Source: Phragmites australis (lineage: Eukaryota > Streptophyta > Magnoliopsida > Poales > Poaceae). From it: a stretch of 64,000 bases of DNA. The stretch spans positions 5,644,501 through 5,708,500 of the forward strand of contig NC_084922.1 in NCBI RefSeq assembly GCF_958298935.1, read 5' to 3'. Of the stretch, positions 1 through 12,483 are shown piece after piece; positions within the stretch are counted from its first letter, which is position 1; every line of letters starts with the position of its first letter. The position numbers and the translations under genes are program-made. The notes beneath the pieces were generated by a model. It was not told the origin of the DNA. It saw only the letters and a program-made list of their open reading frames with translations, and made no database searches.

Positions 1-933
1 GTCACACATAATTTTAACAGATAAAATCAAGTACGGCTTATCTGTGTCTAGGAAGTTCATCACACATAAGGACATCATAGGTGAAACAACAGTATCAGTA
101 CTTTAACTTACAATCATTCAACTCTTACATTAAAGATTTCACCTAACAACTCATTAGCTAAATGATAGCAAACTAAACGACGGTAGTGGAACGAAAGCAT
201 TAGCGACCAAGCACTCCACAGGCACCGGCCGAAAGATACGCTCCTAAAATACCAGATCATCGTCTTGGAAATCTTCAAAGTCTTCCACTGAGCAGTGTAT
301 GTAATGTGGGAGATAGCAAGATTGAGCACATGGAGTACTCAGCAAGTGTGGCAAAGTAATGACATGTAGACTTTGAACAAGAATAGGTTAACACATGGTA
401 TATTTATATAAATACAAGTAAAGAAATAGTCATGTAACTCAAAAGCATTAAACAATTGTTAAGTGAATATAACACAAATGACCTAACAACTATCGAACAC
501 CATAACCATCTAGTACCACCTGTACCATAACCACAACCAACTAATCATTACCAACTAATCATGTGAGGATCCAAGTCTCTCATGACCATAAGCACGACTA
601 ACGGTGGGTTGGGTCGAGAGAGAGAAGGGAGAGAGGAGGGAGGCCTGGTTGGGATTTCTTTCATTTTTCTTTTTTCTTTTTCTTTTTCTAAATTCTTTTG
701 AAAATCAGGACAAAGCAAATCAATTCAAATCAAAAGCCACAAAACAAATCCAAACAAAAACAAAGGAAACCCTAGATACTTAATAACAGCATGAATGCAT
801 CTCTAGCAAATATAACCTATGTCAATTTGCAATCTGATTTTATAAAATATATCTTAACCTATTCTATTGATTTAAACTCAATTAATTCTAGAAAATTTTA
901 GGAATTGCAAAAGTTAAAGAACAGGGTGTTACA
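1..933 (-). repeat. AT-rich stretch, possible gypsy LTR terminus ending at 933
   Basis: No gene is recognised here. The interval is AT-rich with a pyrimidine-rich tract near 650-700. Read on the minus strand it starts at 933 with TGTAACACCC, a start common among plant Ty3/gypsy LTRs, and it abuts abruptly the Tat-type coding sequence that begins just right of it. The inference is that an unrelated LTR element inserted into or truncated the Tat element. The other end is not visible, so no TSD can be tested. Confidence 0.35.
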
Positions 934-982
934 GAGGGTCCAATGGGGAGGACGGTGGCGGTCGTTTAGTCCAGCGTATTGG

Positions 983-1420
983 TCACCATCCGATGGAGGA
1001 CCTCGAAGAAGGCTCCCAATGGTATGTCTTTGCTCCCAATGGCATGTCTCTTCTCCCAACAGCAGCTTTCGCCAGGGCGTCGGCCTGATAGTTGTCCATC
1101 CACGGTATGCTCCGTACTGAAATATCGTGGAAGGACACTTCGGCTTTGCAGATAGATTTGAGGTATCTCGTCATGTCTGGATGTCGAACTTGGAAGCTCT
1201 TATCGACGTGCCTTGCGACGACCTGAGAGTCGATCTTGATGATGAATCGGGCGGCCCCCAAGGCCCAGGCCTTCCAGAGGCCCAAGAGGATGGCTTCGTT
1301 TTTGGTGATGTTGTTGGTTGTCTTGAACTCCAAGCGGGTGGCAAACTTGGCCCGCTGTCCTATAGGGGAGATGAGGACCGCACTGGCCCTCGCACTAGAG
1401 GAACCATATGCTCCATTGGT
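983..1420 (-). pseudogene. Tat-type archaeal-like RNase H domain fragment
   Basis: The minus-strand translation shows TNNITKNEAILLGLWKAWAL, then IIKIDSQVVARHV and DNYQADALAKAA. This is the order of the second RNase H of Tat-type gypsy elements: NNxAEYEALLxGL, then DSQ/DSK, then NxxADxLAKAA. In the element it normally lies between RNase H and integrase. The frame is open for about 116 codons and the domain edges decay on both sides. No integrase HHCC or DDE motif follows to the left. Confidence 0.8.
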
Positions 1421-1690
1421 GTATCATGTCCATACATTTTGGGGAGGGGTCATGGGGGGTCCAGCAGGTACTGGAGTCCATTCGGCAAAGAAATTGACCA
1501 AGATCTGTGACTTGATGGTCGTACGAGCTACAAATTTTACCACAAAGGGGGCTAGCTCCAAAGCCCACTTGCCAATGCATCCGATCGCTTCCCGATTCGG
1601 AAACATATCGCCGAGCGGGTATGTGGTTGATACAGTGATGTTGTGGGCGAGGAAGTAGCGTTGGAGCTTGCAAGAGACCACTATGAGGGC

Positions 1691-2662
1691 TTATATCTTC
1701 TCAAGATCAGTGTAGTGCATATTGGCCCCAGCTAGGGCCTCCAACACATAGTACACGACCCTTTGTGCAAAACGACCTTCAATCTCCTCCTCCTGTATTA
1801 ATGCAACACTTACAACGAAGGCAGATGCAGATAAGTACAGGAGGAGCCCTTCATCAGGAAGGGCTATTGAGAGCATCTTGAGGTCAGAAAGGTAGGTGTT
1901 GAGGGCCTCAAATACGGCCTGGCATTCTAGAATCCATCTGAAAGGTTTAGAGCCCCTCATCATTTTGAAAAATAGGAGGTTATGCTTAGTGGATTTGGTG
2001 AGGAACCGGCCAAGGGCCGCAAGGTGGTTGGCCAAGTGCTCGACCTACTTCGCACTAGTGGGGTGACATCTCTGTGGTAACACAGATCTTATCAGGGTTA
2101 GCCTCGATACCCCTCCGGGAGATGAGGTATCCTAGTAGCTTACCGACCTTGGCACCAAATACGCACTTCTCATGATTAAGTCGTACGCCAGCAACCCAGA
2201 GGCTGTCAAATGTCTCTTGAAGGTCGATAGCATGATCTACCTCGAGCTTGTCTTCACAACAATGTCATCGATGTAGGCCTCGATATTGCATCCTAATTGT
2301 TGCTCTAGGATTTTGTGTATCAGACAGGAGAAGGTGGCTCCAGCATTTCAGAGGCCAAAGGGCATCCAAATGTAGTAGTATACCCCGAAATAGGTGATGA
2401 AGCTAGTTTTGCTTTCGCCCTCTGTAGCCATCCACACCTGGTGGTATTCGGAGTATGCATCCAGGAATCTCAGCAACTCGTAGCTGGTAGTGGAGTCTAC
2501 TAGCTGGTCGATGCGAAGGAGAGGGTATGGATCTCGAGGGCATACTTTGTTAAGTGATGTGAAGTTGATGCACATGCACCATTTCCCATTGTGCTTCTTG
2601 ACCAGGATGGGATTTGGGAGCCACTCCGAGTGTATGATCTCTCGGATGATACCAGCCACCAA
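1691..2662 (-). pseudogene. Gypsy reverse transcriptase and RNase H fragment
   Basis: Minus-strand pieces read as a Ty3/gypsy RT: PNPILVKKHNGKWCMCINF, then LNKVCPRDPYPLLRIDQLVD, then the catalytic box YIDD at about 2275-2264. RNase H follows (1691-2035) with the motif FKMMRGSKPFRW and an ALNTYLSDLKML stretch. The catalytic YIDD is intact, but stops and frame changes separate the pieces, so no polyprotein can be made. Confidence 0.82.
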
Positions 2663-3104
2663 CAGCTTCTAGACTTCCTCCTTTCATGCCTCTGTCCGCT
2701 CGGGGGAGAGCTTGCGGAGCCCCTGGCACACTGCCTTGACCTTTGGGTCAACCCGGAGGGAATGTTCAATGATGCAGCGGTCCACCCCAGGGAGGTCTTA
2801 TGGGGATCATGCGAAGACGTCGAGGTTGCCTTGCAGGATGGCCAGGAGCTGGGCTTCCTGCTTCGAAGTGAGGTCTGCCCTGATTTGGAAGGTTCAGTCG
2901 GGCTAGTTCGAAATGCTAGAACATATTTTGTGTCCCCCTCTAGTCGTGGCTTCAGAGGGCCACGATGTCTGGGGTCTGCCCAAGGGGGGTCTTTGAAGCT
3001 CTCTTTTTTGCCACATGATGGATGTGGCAACCATTGAGAGGAGAAGGGTACCTATACTCAATGCGTCCAGCCAAGTCTTGGTCACCGTGGATGGAGATTA
3101 GCCC

Positions 3105-3484
3105 CTAGGGTCTGGGCATCTTTAGGTTGAGATAGTTGTGATGGGGAACAGCTCCGGACTTGTTCAGAGTTCCCTGTCCCAGGATGACATTGTAGGTATA
3201 GGGTACGTCCACAACGTCGAAGGTGATCTCTTCAGTCCATGCTATAAGGCCCTCATCGAAGACGATCAGAAGTTCTATTTGGCCTATGGCGTCCAGAGGG
3301 GCCCCATTGAACCCCTGCAGGGGCCTATGAGCAGAGAGAGCCGGCTCCACGGAATGCGGAGCTGGTTGAAAGCGTGTATGAAGAGAATGTCTGTCGAACT
3401 ACCTCTGTCGACCAGCAACCTCCGGACTTGAACTTCGATGATGCCAGCTAAGATAACAAAGGCATAAGAGTAGGGGAACTTCAC
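3105..3484 (-). pseudogene. Gypsy aspartic protease fragment
   Basis: The minus strand encodes VRRLLVDRGSSTDILF, which matches the retrotransposon pepsin-like protease box (VDxGSSADIL), followed in another frame by LQGFNGAPLDAIGQIEL and the downstream motif YNVILGQGTLN. Both are standard in plant Tat/gypsy proteases. The glycine before GSS is replaced by arginine, and a frameshift lies between the two pieces, so it is inactive. It sits between gag (right) and RT (left), as expected. Confidence 0.78.
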
Positions 3485-3989
3485 CCCCTTGGAGTTGTCA
3501 AAGGTGAGTGTTACGGGGACATCGACCCATCCAGAGGCCTAACAATGGATGTTGGTTGCCTCGAAGTGGTTGACCCCTCGCATGTAGTCTCACTGTTGCC
3601 GTTTTAAGGAGCAGCCGAAGCTTACTCCCCCTATTACGACGAGAACCACCTACCTGGGCAGGCCTCCTCGTTGTTGTAATGCTTCACAGGTGGCACAGGT
3701 GGTGTAGGTAGGGCCAGCTGGGAAGCATTTTGCAAGGCCAGGTTGTCAACCTGGCGGCCCGCCACTGGTCTACGATCTTCGGGCCACTCGTTGCCATCCT
3801 TTTCCATCATCGTGCATGCTGGCTGCCTCCCGAGGTATTCCTCTCAAAAGTTTATGAGAGCATGGAAGTCTTCGGTGTTATGGCCACGTCTGGCTCCATG
3901 AAAAGTGCACCAGTACCCCTCCTCGGGGTGCCAACCAAGGGCGCGATGCCGATCGGGGAAGGCTCTAGAGTGCCATAGTTGGGCGGGTT

Positions 3990-6133
3990 CAGAAACCCTT
4001 GACCTTGATTAATATTGTAGATGCCATTCCACTGTCATGGTCGTACCTTGCGGACTCCTAAGCCATTAGCCTCTTCGGAGCCCCTTTTTGCTGATGGAGG
4101 AAGAGGAAAGGCGTGTGAGGACCCTACTTACGAGGTTGATTTCTCGGGTTCGATGCTGGGGGTTAGGGTTACCTGCACGAGCCCCATTGGAGCCGCTCTT
4201 CCTCTACATGCACATATTCCTCGAATTTGCACATGAGGGCCTCCACTGAGTGCACAGGGCGGCGTTGCAATCGATCGAAGAGGGGCCCATCGGCTAGACC
4301 CTGGGTTGTCACGTCGATGACCAACGACTCCATGATGCCTTTAATCTAGGCCTTGGTTCAGGAAAATCTCTTAAAGTAATCCTGGAGGGTCTCGCCTAAC
4401 TGCTGCTTGACGTTGAACGGGTTCCTGGAGGTCACGGGTTCGACGAAGGTGCCTTGGTAATTGTTGTAGAAGAGGTCTCAGAGCTAAACCATCAGAGGGC
4501 TACTGTCGGAGGGTTAACTCCTATCGCAAGGATCCTGAGGGACCCCTCTTTAGAGATTCGACCGGGGGGATGATTCTGAATATGTTTGCTGGAGAAATAA
4601 ATGGACGTAAATGCGATGGCAGGTGGGGTGGAATGATCTAATGCAGAAAAGAGTAAATGCGCTGAGAGGATTTTTAGACAGGTTCAGGCCGCACTGCACG
4701 TAACACCCTACTCCTGTGTGGATGCTATAAATGCTCTGAGAATGTCTCTCAAGGATGTGCTAGTTACAAGAATGTCTGTCTATCCTAGAGCCTGAGGCTC
4801 CTTGTTCTTCGGTTTCTATGACCGTACGAAGGTGTTCTTCGATCTCTGAGCGAGAGTCTGTTGGCTCTGTGTGCGCTTGTGTGAGCTTGGATTCACCGTA
4901 GACTTCCTTTGTTCAATCTCCTCTGCTTCTATCTGTGCTGCCGGCTGCTTTAAATACCCACCGGTGATAGCGTGCCCCGAAAGGGAGGGCATGAGTTCTA
5001 AGACACCATAAATGGAAAGGGCGTCATCATGGCCTCTGCGCGAAGTGTCGGGGGTTGAAAACGCGCCCCGCGCCGGGTCTTCAGTTGTCATGATGGCGCT
5101 GGCAATGGGGCCGTGGAGAGGGCCCACCGGGCAGCCGCAGAGAGACCCGGCGTGCCCATCCGGTCTTGTTCGCCTGCCACAGCAGCACGGCAGATGGAAC
5201 GCCTCGGGCCTTGCGATGCTATCCCGAGACGCGCCGGATAGCACGGGATGGGACCCATGCATTAAATATCCCCACGCCCTTCTGCCAGAATATTGCAGGA
5301 ACTGACACCGAGCGTGGCGGGAGCAGTTGGAGGTGACAGGCCACGCGCGCTCTTAAATACGGCATCGGGCTTTTCACTGGCTGACACCTCATCGTTGGAC
5401 CCCTGTGGGGGCCACTGACGGGGGGCTTCCTGGATCGTCGGGAAACTGAGTGCTCGGGGGTTACTATTTACCTCCCCGAGCACTCTCTCCGGAGAACACC
5501 CTTTCTTGGTCCTCGGGGAACCGAGTGCTCGGGGCCACTGTTCATGGCCCGAGCACTCTCTCCCGGGCTTGACTGTACGGATCCTCGGGGAACCGAGTGC
5601 TCGGGGGCCGCTGCTCGCAGCCCCGAGCACTCTCTCCCAGAACTACCTTCCCTGGGTCCTCGGGGTACTCGGGTGCCCGGGGGGCCACTGCTCGCAGCCC
5701 CAGGCACACCCTTCCCTGCACTCGGTTCTCCTGGTCGTCGGGGGACTTGGGTGCTCGGGGGTCACTGCTCACCTCCCCGAGCACTTTCTTCCCGGTCACT
5801 TAGTCTTCGTAGATCATCGGGGGACCTGGGTACTCAGGGACCATTAACTGTGGCCCCGAATGCCCTCTCCCGGGACTTAGTCTTTTTTTACCTCGCGGAG
5901 ATGACCTCCGCGGAAGGGCACCACGTGGCGGATTGCTGGCCTGGCCTCGGGATTCGGGGACCCCTGGTTCCTGATTCACCGACAGCTACCCCTTCCAAGA
6001 CGAGAGAAAAGCATTTGGCCATGGCAGTGTAGCGTGCGTTTGGTCGCTGTGGTCGTATAGATCTTCGTCCAGGCGTGAACAGGGAGTCGATCGCATGTGT
6101 TGTGGCTTTGATGGTCTTGTTTTTGTATGGCAA
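3990..6133 (-). pseudogene. Gypsy gag remnant split by a solo LTR
   Basis: Left of the inserted LTR the minus strand reads as gag (NNYQGTFVEPVTSRNPFNV, then LQDYFKRFS). Right of it, at 5990-6133, lies AKCFSLVLEGVA, the conserved segment just upstream in plant gypsy gag. The frame runs up to the insertion site on both sides, and one TSD copy lies on each side of the LTR, so the interruption is a clean insertion. A stop lies close to the join and several others further left. Confidence 0.7.
4504..5984 (-). mobile_element. Solo LTR (gypsy-like) with TSD GCTAC
   Basis: The LTR is 1,481 bp on the minus strand, from TGTCGG at 5984 to CCGACA at 4504. It is flanked by the perfect 5-bp repeat GCTAC at 4499-4503 and 5985-5989. 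There is no internal region, so it is a solo LTR left by LTR-LTR recombination. It contains GC-rich tandem units built on GTGCTCGGGG and its inverse (about 5450-5880). The same family recurs at 57250-58733 (full solo LTR) and 50622-51213 (fragment). Confidence 0.88.
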
Positions 6134-6180
6134 CCTGCCACTCTAGTACCTCTAGTTCAGACTCTGTACAGACGACGCGT

Positions 6181-6888
6181 TGTTGGAGGAAGAGAAGATG
6201 TCTTTCACGAACAAAGTGTGATGAGAGTTTCTTCTAGAGAGAAGACTTAAGCTTGAAGAAGAAGTAGAGATGAGTAAAAACAAAAAATGTGTTGATAGTA
6301 AAAACATTGAGGTCCTATGATCTGATAGTCATAGGTCTGTATTTATAGTGTCATTTAGGGTGTAAATGTGCAAGCATTCCCTTACATAAATAACGATACA
6401 AACTATCACTATACTACAAGGACCTAGTTCCGGTCAAATCGCCCAGTATAGGTCTAGGTAGGATGCATTTACCCCTACTTAAAAGATATTACCTACTATA
6501 GCAATATACATGTGCGGCAGGGTGTTAGTCCTAATTTTTCCCCTAAGGGTGTGATACTTAGTCGGTCGCTGATTGAGGTGCCGCACTGTCCAAAGTGTCA
6601 GTCCGGCTCCTACTTATGTTAGGATGGCAGAATAGTCTCCACTTGTATCGGTAGTAAATATCAGTCACTTCCTTACAAATGGAGAACGACCGACAAGCTC
6701 CTTCTAGCTAATTTTTTCCCAAAACTTAATGATTCACCCCATGCTTTGAGAACCCTGCTCAGGCTCAAAAGAACTAGGACTCTAAGAAATTAGAGCTCTG
6801 AAAAGTTTCAGAGCCCAAAGATCCATAAGACCTTAAAAACCAATGGACTAGGGCAAAAGTGTCAGAGATCCTTAATGACTACCCAACA
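6181..6888 (-). repeat. LTR of the Tat-type element
   Basis: On the minus strand the segment begins TGTTGGGTAGTC at 6888 and ends CCTCCAACA at 6181, giving the TG...CA ends of an LTR. It lies directly upstream of the primer-binding-like site and gag, so I read it as the 5' LTR. A diverged copy with the same internal order lies at 25585-26150. No TSD partner is visible because the other end of the element is missing. The exact ends are tentative. Confidence 0.6.
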
Positions 6889-7539
6889 ATAGTGATCGAC
6901 GGTTTGGTCGCCAGCGGCGTCTTGTATGTTCTTGTTGGAGTTTAAAAAAAAAAAGGCAATTTGGAAGTAACCCTGTAGGGTGTCCCTCCTTCATTTGCGT
7001 GTGTCGGTTACTTGTGTCATCGTGTGGGGCTGAGGTGGCGATGAGTGGTTCGTAGAAATGGCGACATGCTTTTTCTTTTTGTCCTTTTACAACTGAAATG
7101 ACGACATGTTTTTCTTTGTCCTTGTAGAACTGAAATGGCGACATGTTGGTTTGATTTTGTCGTAGGTCTCTTTCGTCAGCACTGTTCATTCTGGAACGCG
7201 AGAAGCTTCTCGGTAATATTCACCAGGACCGAAAGGAGTTGCAGATTAAATCATGCAGTGTTTGGTTTACTACTGAGCTCATGCATGGTTTGAATCAAGC
7301 AGTGGAGTGTCAGTTAAATGGAGTGTCATGAGTTCATAATAAAGTTCTCGCATTTAAAAAAATGAAAAAGTTCATAACAAAGCTAGCTCTCAACTAAAAG
7401 ACTGCAAAGCAGTTTGTTAATACAGATTTTCTGCACAAGAAGGTACCTAATTGTTAGGAGTACCATGTGAAGAAAAAAGACCTCATATAAGGGTACACTG
7501 CGAAGCGCATTTCCGCTCATCTGGCTCTCCCTAAACCTA
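6889..7539. other. Intergenic, nothing recognised
   Basis: The interval holds a short A-run near 6943 and a minus-strand ORF of about 105 codons (6872-7189) without any motif I know. It contains spaced repeats of the phrase 'ggcgacatg' near 7060-7145. I see no gene, RNA or mobile-element terminus. Confidence 0.5.
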
Positions 7540-8720
7540 ATCAAGGTTTATAAAATTTGTTTTATAGTCAAAAACTGGGACCTACCGAATTTCCAAAATT
7601 CATGAATATCAGGAAAACGTTTAAAATTCAGTGAGAATATGGCCAAATTCGCTCGGTATATTTGTAAAATTCAGTAAGAATTCGACTGAATCGACCATTT
7701 GGTAACCGCTCGAATTCAACCAAGAACTGACCGAATTACACTGAAAATTGACTGTATTTTTTGAATTTTCTGCGTTGAACACATTTCGAATGAATCTTTG
7801 AAAACCGTTCGGTTTTCCGATTTACCTAGTGCATTTCCCAAATTACAGTGAAGTCAAAAAAATCAAAAAATGGCTCAACATTATAAAATCAATAATTAAT
7901 TCATCTAAGTTTCAAATCAAATGAAACAATTTTTGTTGGTTTCCTTGTAATATAATCTACATGATAAAAGTATTTATACTCATAAAAAAATTAAATATTT
8001 TCTGTGAGAAAATGTATTTTCTAAACCTAGTTAAATGCATAGTTAATTCTTTGCTAATCCAAATATCATGAAACTAATTTTGTTAGTCTTATTACATGAT
8101 CCTATGTCTTTTACAAATACATGAACGCATGAAATAGTTATTGTAACATGCATAATTATGTAAGTTGCTACTAGATTAATTCATAACTCACCTATCACAC
8201 TCCAAAATTAGTGAAACCACTTTTATTAGTTTACTTATATCATGATTTATGTAGGAAAAATAATTGTATACATGAAAAAGTTAATTACATTGTTGTTTCT
8301 TAATATGTTCACTTTATGCTTGTGAACTTTGCAAAAATCATGATGAAATTAATAAAACTCTAAATGAAGTGAAACCAATTTTAAATATCCTCTTAAGATA
8401 TGTTCTACACAAAAAAATGTGTTTTCATGTTAAGTTTTTCCTTAACGTGATACGCCAAATCATCCTGTTCATACGGCTCATTTCAGTATTTTTTAAAAAA
8501 CTTTCTCTCCATGAAATATGATACAAATGATATTACTTTTGAAAAAAAAAATCACATAAGGTCCTAGAATTGTCTTAGTATCTTTAGAATTTATTATGAA
8601 TTTTTTAATTCAAATCCGAAAAACAGTCGAATTCAGAATGTGGTGTGGACCAAATTAGCTGAATATAGCGAATACCAAGCAGTTTTCAACGAATTTGGAC
8701 CTAATAGCATACAAACAAGA
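7540..8720. repeat. AT-rich dispersed repeat related to 40.2-41.0 kb
   Basis: The region is AT-rich with many 'gaattc'-like phrases and no coding content. Its core, about 8030-8290, reappears in reverse complement at about 40500-40740, and 8480-8620 reappears at 40755-40880. Shared landmarks include 'tagttaattctttgctaatcc' against 'tagttaattatttactaatcc' and 'aaattagtgaaaccactttt'. This shows a common transposon family of unknown class, with the copy at 40 kb shaped as a foldback. Confidence 0.6.
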
Positions 8721-10025
8721 TCAAAGTTTCAGAACATTTGTCATGGAATCAAGACGAAAACCCAAAGGAAAGATTGCCTCCCTGTAACATAGCACTGCTA
8801 TGTGTTGTTGCATTTTATTTGTCAGTAAAACTTTTTTTTAGACTCTTTGTCAGCGAAACTTTAACCACTGAATTTATTTATCAGTACATTTTAAGAAAGA
8901 GGATGTCAATTGTCAGGGAGTTCGTTAGTCTTCGCCCTGACAATATATAATGAGCATGTATGGTTCTTGGCAAACAGAAAAGGCCACTCAACACTACTAG
9001 AGACCAAAGAGTACAAGTGTTGAAGTGTACAACGAACCCTGCTCTAGGCTCAATTGTTTAATCTTACCAACTTTCTGTCCTTTACAATTGTTAATGGTAG
9101 CTTAACAAGACCTTTTAAGTGCTCACTACAGATAAATTAGTATGAGAAACTGACTGACTTCTGTCTTCTTTTTTGAATTGCCCTTCTTTTCTAAATTGGT
9201 CCATAGTATGATAAACTGAATGCCTTATGCCTTCTTTTTTCTCCCTATTTCCCCTTTGGAGATTCTTGGAGAACTGTGTGCGTTTTTTGAGGTTCTTGGA
9301 GCTCCGCCACGAGATTGATTCTCCATGGTCATTCAGTTTGTGAATTCTCCGTGTGAGGGAAGGATTACTCGGTTCTCGCTGTCCTTTCAGATCTCTCAAC
9401 CGAGATCTAACTGAGAAGCATGATGTCCACAGCAATGAATTGATGGATGGATGCCCATCAAAGTCTAGACGCATCGTAAGACTGACATGGAAATTCTGTT
9501 TTAAGACGGTGACAGGCACGAGCATGGCCATGACTTCAACTACGCCAACGGCAACAACGATTTGTCCATAGGAAACCCAAATCGCTGACAGATACTTCAG
9601 ATTTGTCTACTGTGTTATCTAAATACAAAATATAGACATTATTTATTATTTTGGACGCTAGTTTGCTTCACTACATGTAATTCATCTTGACGAGAGAGAT
9701 AACCCATAACCCAGGTCTTGAACGCGCTTTCTGACCGAAGCTACATGGAGGCTAGATCTTCTGTTCCTAAGTGCAGGGACACTGTTCTGGCTATAGCCTG
9801 GTTCATGGTTCAATTTGGTTTCCAGAGTGCAACTACAGCCAATTTCGACGGATCACCTCCCCACTGCTGGAAGTACTATCTCGGCTCATTCCGATCGTTG
9901 GCTTTCAAGTTTACGTGGGGGTAACGAGTCCCGATCTTACCAGCTGCTGCTATTGCGATTCTTCTTTCTGTTGGCGGCTCTTGTAGTCGTTTTGGCTATA
10001 ATTTGTTGTGTTTATCTTTAGGAGT

Positions 10026-10126
10026 ATTTGCAAATTTATCATTGATTTTTTATTTTTTACAAGAATACCACTTGAATGACGGTTCTGATGGTATTTTTAT
10101 AATTTTTTAATGGTAAATTTGCAATA
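10026..10126. repeat. Small foldback, MITE-like
   Basis: The arm 'ttgcaaatttatcatt' near the left end pairs with 'aatggtaaatttgcaa' near the right end, with a T-rich centre. The size (about 100 bp) and terminal inverted repeats suggest a MITE remnant. No clear TSD was found. Confidence 0.4.
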
Positions 10127-10234
10127 ACGGTTCAAAACAGTGACAAATTTACAATTATCCCTTATCTTTAATGGTGTTTTGGAAGTAGTTTTTAGCTGGT
10201 TTTTAGTCCTATATGTTTTATGATTTTTACTCGA

Positions 10235-10300
10235 TTTTATCTTAACTAACCGAACATATCAGTTCATTTTTTATCTTAACTAACCGAGCATATCGGTTCA
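10235..10300. repeat. Two-copy tandem repeat of about 33 bp
   Basis: The unit 'tatcttaactaaccgaacat' plus 'atcagttca' occurs twice in a row with two substitutions ('gagcat', 'cggttca'). It is a simple local duplication. Confidence 0.8.
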
Positions 10301-12313
10301 TCAAATTTTCCATCTTATTAATATAAAAGGTAACTCTCTTGTTGATTATTTTTTATGGTACAACTAATCATAGCCTTCCAGAGGAGACACGACTGATGGT
10401 CACATGCTGGGCTAGGACTTCATGGCACTGGTGCCGCTTCGTAACAATCTCTTGGGCATTCGCAAGTCAAGGTCTTCTATTTCCGACGTGTAACGCGTCA
10501 CCCATTACAACATGCACCAAGAGGCTGCGGATCCGTCGTGGCAAGTAACCGCGTTACCCGCCAAGTCACGACTACTTTTATTTGGGAGGAGAGGGATGGC
10601 TTGTATTTGAGCAAATGAACTGCTCCAGTCTAATTTAGTTTATCTCGATCGACAAGCTTAGTTTATGCGATCATCTAGATTAGTCCTTGCTATGGTCATG
10701 GCCTCGAACTGTGGAGTAGACTCTAGTGTATTTTTTTAAAAAAAATCATTTTTAAAAGGGAGAGATAATATTTGGAGAGGAATTGGGCTAGTTGCATTAC
10801 AAAAAGACATTTTCAAGGAGAGATCTGGACCCAGGATCACACAAGATGGCGGTTAAAACGCGTCGTTGAGGCGCCACTTGCATCTTGAATATGTGCGAAG
10901 ATGCTTACGTGATGATTTTAGATTCAAAAACTTAAATCGAAGCGATTTAATCAGATATATAGTTGTTAGGTAGTTGACCCAACCATTGATTTAATCAGAA
11001 GACAACATTAACAATGGACTTCATTGACGAAGCATTTAAAAAAAAAAAGGAATCAAAGCATTGTTTGGGACAGCTTTTAGGACCACCGGTAGCAGGTGTG
11101 TAGTCAGAGCAGACGTTATGCTGTGTGCTAGTGTCAGTTAGAGCACCATTGTCGATTGAGAAGACCATCAGTTAGTGTAGTTAAATCGGTAGCAAAGACA
11201 GGATGCGCCACTTTCTGATTGAAAACGGTTACCTTCCCGGAAATAACAGTCCTCTTTCTTGTCCAGCATTTTATCCATTTTGTTGGCCGAAATTTGGCGT
11301 CACATTTCAAAAGTTCTCAAGCAAGGACAACTTCTTGACAATTCCCCAATCTCACTGTTGATATTCTTTAGGAACTGAGCATAAGCTCAGAAGTCTGTCA
11401 GTTAATGTGATCTTTAAGTCTGTTGATGTACGCCTCCACCGCCCAGATTCGAGTTCTTCAGCTCCTAGTCTCCCACTCAAGTATATTTATGGAAGTGTAT
11501 CAAAATTCTCAAGCCTACCTATTGGAGAGAATCTGGTGCTTGAGATGGGCAAGATTTGGCCATGTCTCCCTTATTCAGGTCAAGCATTACACATGGCACA
11601 GCCTATTCAGGCCTTGCTGAAATAGACGTTATCTGAGTATTTACCAGGAAGATAGTCGAAATTGGTCAGCTCTGAGTACAAATCATGAGCAAATTTTCAG
11701 ATGAAAGCGGCAGGATGGTGTTCAGGTGTGGCCTATTTTTCATGAGACATACCTTGCGGCATCCGAGCCATCCGAGGCCTAAATTTTTTTAGCTGGTGGG
11801 TCTTCTCTTGCCATGGCACGGGCTGCATAAACATTACTAGTACTTTGGTCTAATCTTTCTATCTCGAGGGCAACATGTAGATGTACAAGCAGTGAACAAG
11901 TCGCAGAAAGAACACATCTTAACGTACTGACGATCAGCAAACAAACAAGATTAGAAAGAGAAAAAAAACTCTAATTCAATCAGACAAATTTAATTTACTC
12001 TCTGAGATTGATTCATCGAGAGAACAAATACCAAGTCGACAAAAAATAAAAATTTTGTGTGGGCTTGACGGCCGCTTTGTGGTCGATGGGTGGACAGACC
12101 GACCCCTCAGCCGCATATATTCCGGCGCCGGCGAGGAGATTGACGACGGAGAGGGCGAGTCAACGGGGGCCCCTGAGTCTATGACACAAGACGGTGACTT
12201 CACTTGGGTGCTCCGAGCTGAAGTAACCGCCTTTCCTCTCACCTTCCCGGCAGCTTCCCCTCTCCTTACCCCGCGAGCGCACAGTGCGAGCCCGGCCCGT
12301 ATTGCGGCTGTGC

Positions 12314-12322
12314 TATATATAA
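12314..12322 (+). promoter_or_regulatory. TATA box of the CBP60 gene
   Basis: TATATATAA lies about 165 bp before the ATG at 12484, giving a plausible transcription start around 12345 and a 5' UTR of about 140 nt. The flanking sequence becomes C-rich downstream, as in grass 5' UTRs. Confidence 0.6.
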
Positions 12323-12483
12323 CCAGGTCAGGCTCTACCTCGCATCCCTGCACCAACCACCCCCAAGCGCACAACTCTTCCTCCTCGAGCCAAATCGTTG
12401 CTTCTCTTCTTCCCTCTCCAGAAAATAGCTAGAAAAACGTACACAGAAGAGGGAAGTGGAAAAAGATCGCCGGGGTAGCAACA

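Larger units (their letters stand above)
934..6888 (-). mobile_element. Decayed Ty3/gypsy retrotransposon, Tat-type
   Basis: Reading right to left the order is a 5' LTR (6888-6181), a primer-binding-like site, gag, aspartic protease, reverse transcriptase, RNase H and a second archaeal-type RNase H. The extra RNase H after pol is the hallmark of the plant Tat (Retand/Ogre) group. Integrase and the 3' LTR are absent, because the element stops at 934 against another repeat. Frames are broken by many stops and shifts, so it is not autonomous. A solo LTR of another family sits in gag (4504-5984). Just inside the 5' LTR, at about 6160-6180, minus-strand bases resemble the GGCGCCGTCTGTGG-type primer site typical of this group. 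Confidence 0.82.
8721..12313. other. Intergenic region upstream of the CBP60 gene
   Basis: I recognise no gene. ORFs at 9115-9531 (-) and 9718-10021 (+) have no motif I can name. The stretch contains a small foldback (10026-10126), a short tandem duplication (10235-10300) and poly-A/T runs near 10735 and 11036. The last few hundred bases should hold the CBP60 promoter. Confidence 0.5.

Noticed and set aside
5262..6032. Multiple ORFs in the solo LTR (80-160 codons)
   Set aside because: They are repetitive translations of GC-rich tandem LTR units on both strands, with no domain.
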